Assembly: GCA_011800805.1 (NCBI GenBank)
Contig: MPNW01000091.1
Coordinates: 132,408-196,407 of the forward strand
Origin: Hirudo medicinalis
Lineage: Eukaryota; Annelida; Clitellata; Hirudinida; Hirudinidae
DNA: 64,000 nucleotides
Direction of reading: 5' to 3'
The position numbers and the translations under genes are program-made. The notes under the pieces were generated by a model. The model was given only the letters and a program-made list of their open reading frames with translations. It had not been told where the DNA came from and made no database searches. Below, piece by piece: positions 58,348 to 64,000 of the stretch (the first letter of the stretch is position 1; each line of letters opens with the position of its first letter).

Positions 58348-59285
58348 GATGGCGATTAAACGAATTTGTGTAATTTCTTCTCAATCAGGATAATATAAAC
58401 ATTCGTGTACTTCTTAACAAACGACATAAAACTACTAAGTCATAATTTCTATGCTAAATTATTCCTTTATTCAAGCGTCTCTCTTGTCCGAGTTATTGGC
58501 TGATTGATGCCTTCAAGGGAAAAAGCAGGTTGAACAAATGCTAGACCGATGTTTATGCTATTTTTTTATGTGAATAAATTGACGATATTTTTATACGCGA
58601 AACATGTTGCACGGTTTTTGTGGCATTTGTAAATATGTCGGCTGAATATCTTATTGATTGCGTCAGCAAAGAATATTTAACATCTCCCTTCTGTTCGATC
58701 AAAATGGCGATTTTTTTTTTCGTTGTGATCAATTTTGTTTTAATTTAAAAATTAAAGCTCTTCCAGAGGATGGACAAAATTTTAATTTCAATTTCAAACC
58801 TTCCCTGATCTTCCAAGGATTATCAGCAAGTAATTTGTAATGCTCGAGTAACTGATCTGCAATAATGGATTTAGTTTCGAGATACCCACACATTAGTTCT
58901 AAAACCATTAGATGTTACAGAATGTGTAGCATTTCCAGAAATCAGTTGAATGAAGAACATCACCGCGTTACACGTGCGCATGCAATTACTGATTTCGTGA
59001 ATATACTAATTATGGTGTATTTAAATAATTAAAATTCTTTTAAAATAAATCCTAAAATCAATTTCTTCTAAGAAAACTTTGATGCGGAACATAAATGTCA
59101 TTTATTCCGCTTAAATTAAGAGTTTCATTTTATTTTTATTAACACTCACGGGGTGGTTTACTTCAGACTTTCTACCACTTTGATTATCAGTGCTTTTTAA
59201 TAACAACTTCAGTTCGTGTTAAAAATGCTAATAATATCCAACAGTAATAATACTTAACAGTTTTAGCATATAATACCTAACAGTT
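58348..59285. other. Intergenic spacer between genes F and G
   Basis: AT-rich. No exon or repeat of note. Confidence 0.5.
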
Positions 59286-62113
59286 TTAGCATCGTCGTTC
59301 CTCATAAAAAACATGAGGTACAAAGGGACAATAAAGATCAAGACATATTTCCTTAGATCTTGAAGGTTCCAAGTTGATGACGTAATTGTCATCACGTGGT
59401 TTCTTTCTCAAAACACATCCAACACATCCGTCGCCACATTGATTCTGACCGACGCAAGCCAAACTTTCTTGTGCTTTTGAAGTTGCCGCAGTTTGATCTT
59501 GAGGGGAGCACTTGTCATCCTTTGGAAGGTTCGATTTGTGGAGTTGATTCTCTTTTAAGGCGAATTGTGAGATGTCAATTTGACATTTCATGCCACCTCT
59601 TTGCTTGGATTTCTGCCAAAAACTCATTTCTGGTTGATTTATTGTCTTGCTTTGGCAACTGTCAAGCGGACGATATCTGCTCATTCCACCGACGCACCAA
59701 GGAGCTTCTTTAGCAGGATCTGATTTCGTGTGGTCACAAATCGGTCCGCTATTCCTGTGAAGTTTTGATTTCATTTTTTGAAAGTCCTCCCCAAATGTTC
59801 TTGGATCGTATGAATCATCCGCTGTGACACCAATGGTGGTGGTTTTCGTATCGAAGCTTATTGTTCTTCGATTCAATTCGTTGTACGAGGGCTTTCCGTG
59901 GACATCACCTTTCTCCTCCATTTTGTTTAAATTCAGCACTTTAATACTGTTCCTACTTCCGTTAAAGCGCTTGTCCTTCACTTTTGAATTGTCTCTGTTA
60001 GTAAACACCAGCACAAAAGTGTCGTTTTTTTCAATGTCTAATTCTTTTTCAAGAAAATCTATGATTTTTTTCGTTTTTCCAGTTTTCATTAATTTAATTG
60101 GTTTTAGTGGCTTAACTTCGTCCTGGCTGCCTTTTAAACTTGTTGAACTCTTGCTTTTGGAGGCTTTCCTTTTAAAAAAATCTGATATACTCGAACGGAT
60201 TGACCTTTTCACCTTAACTAAAAGTCTCTCTTTCGAAGAACTTTCCTTGGATTCATCAGTTTTCGAGTCCGTCTTACTAGAACGAACCTCGCTGGGAGAC
60301 TTTATTGAAGTCTTTTCCTCGCTTCCTTGCTTGTCCACCAATTCCGCTTCATTTTCAGGATCTTCCTTCTTCTCTGGAAACATGAAATACTCCACAACCT
60401 TCTCAGGTTTTTCTCCCTCGTCTTCGTCGACATAGTTGCTGTTGCAATTGCTGGAAAACAATTTCGCTCGACAATAATTGACGTTATTCTTTGTTTCGTT
60501 GAAAATCGAGCTTGAGACATTCGTCGCTTTGGTTTCAACTTTGTTTTCAACCTTTAAATCTGACTCACTTCCAAAATCGACAACACTATCTCCTCCACAT
60601 TTGCTTTCTAATGTGTTGTTAGTTCTGGCTTTTCTAGATAAATATTCACAGCCAGTCGAATAAGTGGGGTTTTGCTTTTTATATTCGCTGACTTTTCGAT
60701 TGCATGTTTTTTGTTCGAACATTTTCTGTCTTTATATTTTCCAGTTAACTTGAAGTCGAATGAGTCATTCAAGACCTTCTTATTTCTTTCTTCTTCACAC
60801 CATCGATGATTGGTGACCTTGACTCCTCTCTTCGAGGTGTTCTTTTTGATGTGATTCTTTCTCAGTTTTGATTCTGGATTCCGAGTCCTTGCTTGATAGG
60901 CATGACGAACTTTAAGGAATTTTATGCAACTTTCCGACTTTTCCAAGTCAACGACTTTGTGCATTCCTCGCTTGAGGTCATCCCCTCTGTAATTCCTGCT
61001 TTTTGATATTTCATTGAAACCAGTACTAGGGTCATAGATTTCATAATGCTGGATTTTGTTAACAGCAGAACTGCCGCTGGAAAACGTTTTCCTTTGTTCG
61101 CGGTCTTCGTGGAAGTTGGACGTTCGCTCCCAATTGAACTGGGTTTTCCCCTCTGTTGCGGAAATCAATTGTTTTCTTGTCGTGATGATGCTGACATTGG
61201 AAGTTGAGTCTAACAAACTTTTGTTTAAATGCCAACCAACTTCACTCGATACATAATCAGGTTTAATCTCCTCGCATAGAAAAGATCTCTCTTTGAATGT
61301 GTTTGTCGACATCGTCTCATATTTGATGTCCTTCGAACACTGCACGGCAACAGAGCATTTTTCGCAATCTCCGCATCCATTCTTCAGTTTTCGCCTGCTG
61401 GAAGTTTCAGACATAAAGCTGCCCTCCACTTCCAGAGAAGTATGTTCACCTTCAGTTGATGGCGAGCTGCTTATATTCACATCTATCTCACCGCTGTCGC
61501 TTGCTACCAATTTTTTTGGCTTTTTGAACGATTCTTCGCGGACTGGTTTGTTGAAACCACACGTCTGTTGACACTTATTGGTCAACAAACAGCCATCCAG
61601 GTAACTACCCTTGACGGAGTTGATCTCGTGATTCAGTGAATCTTCAATCGATTCATCGTCGAAATGTTTTTCCGGAGAACATCTGTGTGGCTCTGTTGTC
61701 ATCCTGCTAGTTTTTATTTGCTTGAGCAGATCCAAAACGTTTTCCAGTTTATGAACGACAGATTTCTTTAAACAATTTTCCAATTTATAAATCAACAGAT
61801 CAATATTTTCTTCCTTTAAATCCTCCTTAGCTAGACATTTTAGGCCTTGGTTATGGCTAACTCTTTTGTGTCGGTTCGCGGAACTACCTTCATCGATAAT
61901 TAGATCCAGAATTTTTCTTAACATTTTACTTTTTGCATCGGATGAATCAGAAGATTTTTTCTTAGGTTTTGCGTATTTATTTAGACTTTCACTTTCTCGT
62001 GGCATCTTTAAAATGGCATCCAAGTCTTTCTTGCAGTTCAAAGACCTCTTCGCTCCTTCATTTGATTCTTCTCGTTCTTTGTAGAAACTTGAAAAACGAT
62101 TTCGAGGTGACAT
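59286..62113 (-). CDS. Array gene G: large charged, Cys-containing protein of unknown function
   Basis: Two long minus-strand frames, 62113-60608 and 60722-59286, overlap by about 115 bp in different phases. A 62-nt intron (60749-60688; AA|gttaac ... gtcag|C) joins them in phase, giving exons 62113-60750 and 60687-59286 and 921 aa. A one-base indel or two separate genes are alternatives. The first half is Ser/Lys/Glu-rich with a helical region (YKLENCLKKSVVHKLENVL) and a small Cys group (CGDCEKCSVAVQC). The second half has long charged low-complexity stretches, then a Cys group (CVGQNQCGDGCVGCVLRKK). The end is YCPFVPHVFYEERRC. No domain was recognised. It is the longest and most distal member of the array. 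Confidence 0.7.
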
Positions 62114-63464
62114 GTGATCATCTCTTGTTGGACAGCACTGAACTTCACTGAATCTTCAAGGAATTGTTTAAATTAGTGGGATGCTTATCTCACTTCAATT
62201 TCATCAACCATAAAACCGTTAACCATTCCTGAACCCAAACAAAAACCAAATTTAAAGCCATGCTTTAATGCAATATCCTTCCTGGGCTGAATTATTTATC
62301 TTTATTCATTTTGATGTGGTCGTCTTAAAGACCGACTAAAAAATTTATAATAATAATTATAATATTATTATTAATTATTAATATTATAATAAAAATTATA
62401 ATTATAATTTATAATAATGATAATTTAATGCCACTTTAAGTTCTAAATTATTATTTTAAGACAAAACTCACAATACGAGCATACAAAAAAGTTACCTGCT
62501 AGATAAAGTTTTATGAGCTGTTGCCGAGAGTCGGTTATTTTCGTTTTTCTAAATTATAACAAAATTGAATTTATATTTATTTCACTTATTCTGTTCTTTT
62601 GAGGATGAAATTAAGTCAGTTAAAACTTTCATCTCACTTGGAAAATGTTATTTGAGTCTATTTTATCACCTGCAGAAAAAATGTTTTAAATTTAATATTT
62701 TGATATTTCAATTTTATTTTGAAATCAAATTTCTATAAAAAAAATATGCATCTAATTGGCTCACTTTGTTCACTGGCTTTCATAGTTTCTGATGAAGTCG
62801 AGTGATTTTCTGTTGATCATCGCAAATGATTCGTGAAACTATGATGGTGATGATGATTCTTGTTGATAACTAACTTATTAAAGGTTATAAGGTAACAGTC
62901 TTCCTGTAGTGGAAATGTTGGAGCACAAAAGATAGGAAAGGAATTTTATTTTATTTGGAGAATCCGATGTTGTTCGATAAGATGTAAACATTCGTCATTT
63001 CGTGAAAAATGTTGTGGGGGTTTATTTAAAATTTAAATCGTTATGCATTTTTTTATTTTAAAATGTTTTTGTAAAGTGATGAATCCTTGTATTTATGAGG
63101 CTGACCTTGTAAGTTCCAAGGTGGCCATCGATAACGTTCTTATTACCCTTACTTTAAATATTTTACATCTTATTTGAATTCTTCTATTTATTTATTTTAC
63201 ATTTGTATGTCTTGAAAATTCTGTATGTCTTCAACATTTCATTTGACGTCGTTGTTCGATTGTAGATTCTCAAACCTATGCAACCGATGGGTTGAATATG
63301 ACAATGTTTCTAATGTTGAACAATGATCTTTTAAATTTGTACAATTCCAAATCAATCGAGACAGATTCTGAGCGCAGTTAACACCTACAGTGTCAGAAAA
63401 CTACTATCATTCTTCTGTTACAGTCACTCCACCACTCTTGTCAGACTTTCCAAGAAATTTAACA
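62114..63464. other. Intergenic, AT-rich
   Basis: Upstream flank of gene G. It contains an AAT/ATT-rich patch at 62340-62420 and no supported exon. Confidence 0.5.
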
Positions 63465-63640
63465 GTGTTTTTAAAAGTACTGCCCTTCAGTACTTAAATA
63501 AAAGTACAGGTAACACCTCAAAAATTTATTTAAGTAAAAGTAGAAGTACTTGTTAAAATTTGTACTCAAGTAAAAGTACAAAGTATGAGCATTTCAAAGT
63601 TATTTTAAAAGTTAAAAGTACTGAAGCTGCTTTTGTAATG
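63465..63640. repeat. Interspersed repeat rich in AAAAGTACT motifs
   Basis: AAAGTAC or its variants recur at least six times. The block starts near TTTTAAAAGTACTG and ends with a similar AAAAGTACTGAAG. The pattern resembles non-autonomous DNA transposon sequence, but the family is not determined. Confidence 0.4.
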
Positions 63641-63854
63641 GTCATTCGTCAACCATCTTAAGCTATACTATTGTAATATATATCATTCCATCATGTTTCA
63701 GACGTAACTCTCAGAACTAATGTAATGAACTAAACTGTTGAAATTACAAACTGGTACTACTACTTAGTAATAACATTCACTAATGAAAGTGTTTTTCCTC
63801 AAATAATGAATAAAGAATAGGCCTACAGAAGTTACTGTTACGTTTTGTAATATA

Positions 63855-63990
63855 ACGATCAACCGTGTCGCCCTTTCCGCACTACCTCAATCTTGTCAAT
63901 TAAACTCTGCCTAAACGGGCTCCACATACGTACTCCATATTCCAACTGCAACCTAATCAAAGCCTTACACAGTTTTTATTATGTGATTAC
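63855..63990 (-). mobile_element. LINE ORF2 fragment
   Basis: The minus strand encodes KALIRLQLEYGVRMWSPF followed by IDKIEVV. This is the conserved segment downstream of the RT domain in many non-LTR elements (LExGVxxWxP). It is truncated and followed by a stop. Confidence 0.6.
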
Positions 63991-64000
63991 GGAAAGATCC

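Noticed and set aside
60608..60722. Programmed -1 frameshift at a run of six A in gene G
   Set aside because: The run is not in the phase of a standard slippery heptamer, and a short intron explains the frame change.
1..64000. CRISPR arrays, bacterial operons, rRNA or tRNA genes
   Set aside because: The sequence is clearly eukaryotic. No spacer-repeat array or convincing rRNA/tRNA gene was found; one B-box-like motif at 53.6 kb is reported only as a weak SINE hint.

Overview
The window is nuclear DNA of an invertebrate animal. It is AT-rich, with GT-AG introns from about 60 bp to over 5 kb, trinucleotide microsatellites, degraded non-LTR and Tc1/mariner elements, and assembly gaps inside tandem repeats. 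A peptide GPCR of the myosuppressin/DMSR type, a universal stress protein and a Sec-containing selenoprotein S fit a bilaterian invertebrate, probably a protostome. The species cannot be named from the sequence.

Layout. 1-4.2 kb: a possible exon end at the left edge, then a four-exon universal stress protein gene (+) whose large intron holds an (ATCC)n array with an N gap. 4.2-8.8 kb: mostly non-coding, with a decayed small gene and a transposase scrap. 8.8-17.2 kb: a three-exon rhodopsin-class receptor (-) of 882 aa with very large loops. 17.9-19.6 kb: a dead LINE. 21.9-22.8 kb: an intronless five-finger C2H2 protein (-). 24.0-34.1 kb: a 23-exon Lethal giant larvae (Lgl) homologue (+), reconstructed in phase at every junction. 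Two or three small exons just downstream (34.07-35.46 kb) encode a transmembrane segment and may be an alternative C-terminus or a second cistron. 36.5-39.1 kb: selenoprotein S (-), six coding exons ending in an in-frame TGA read as selenocysteine, with a plausible SECIS element in the 3' UTR.

39.3-62.1 kb: seven consecutive genes on the minus strand (called A-G here) encode unfamiliar proteins rich in lysine, acidic residues and cysteine. Several have a very short first coding exon and a Cys-rich C-terminus. D and E share a clear C-terminal domain, and B carries a Cys-Lys-Ser-Gly-Gly repeat broken by an assembly gap. I do not recognise the family. Structural or sperm/flagellar proteins are one possible analogy, offered only as inference. 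Mobile elements interrupt the array: a dead Tc1-like transposon with an IR/DR structure (44.2-45.7 kb) and a nest of LINEs (54.1-56.6 kb). That nest contains two single-N scaffold joins, a mini-mariner and a stray alpha-mannosidase II exon, and looks misassembled.

Functionally the recognisable genes are independent of one another: stress protein, peptide receptor, cell-polarity scaffold and ER-associated selenoprotein. The minus-strand array is the part that looks like one system.
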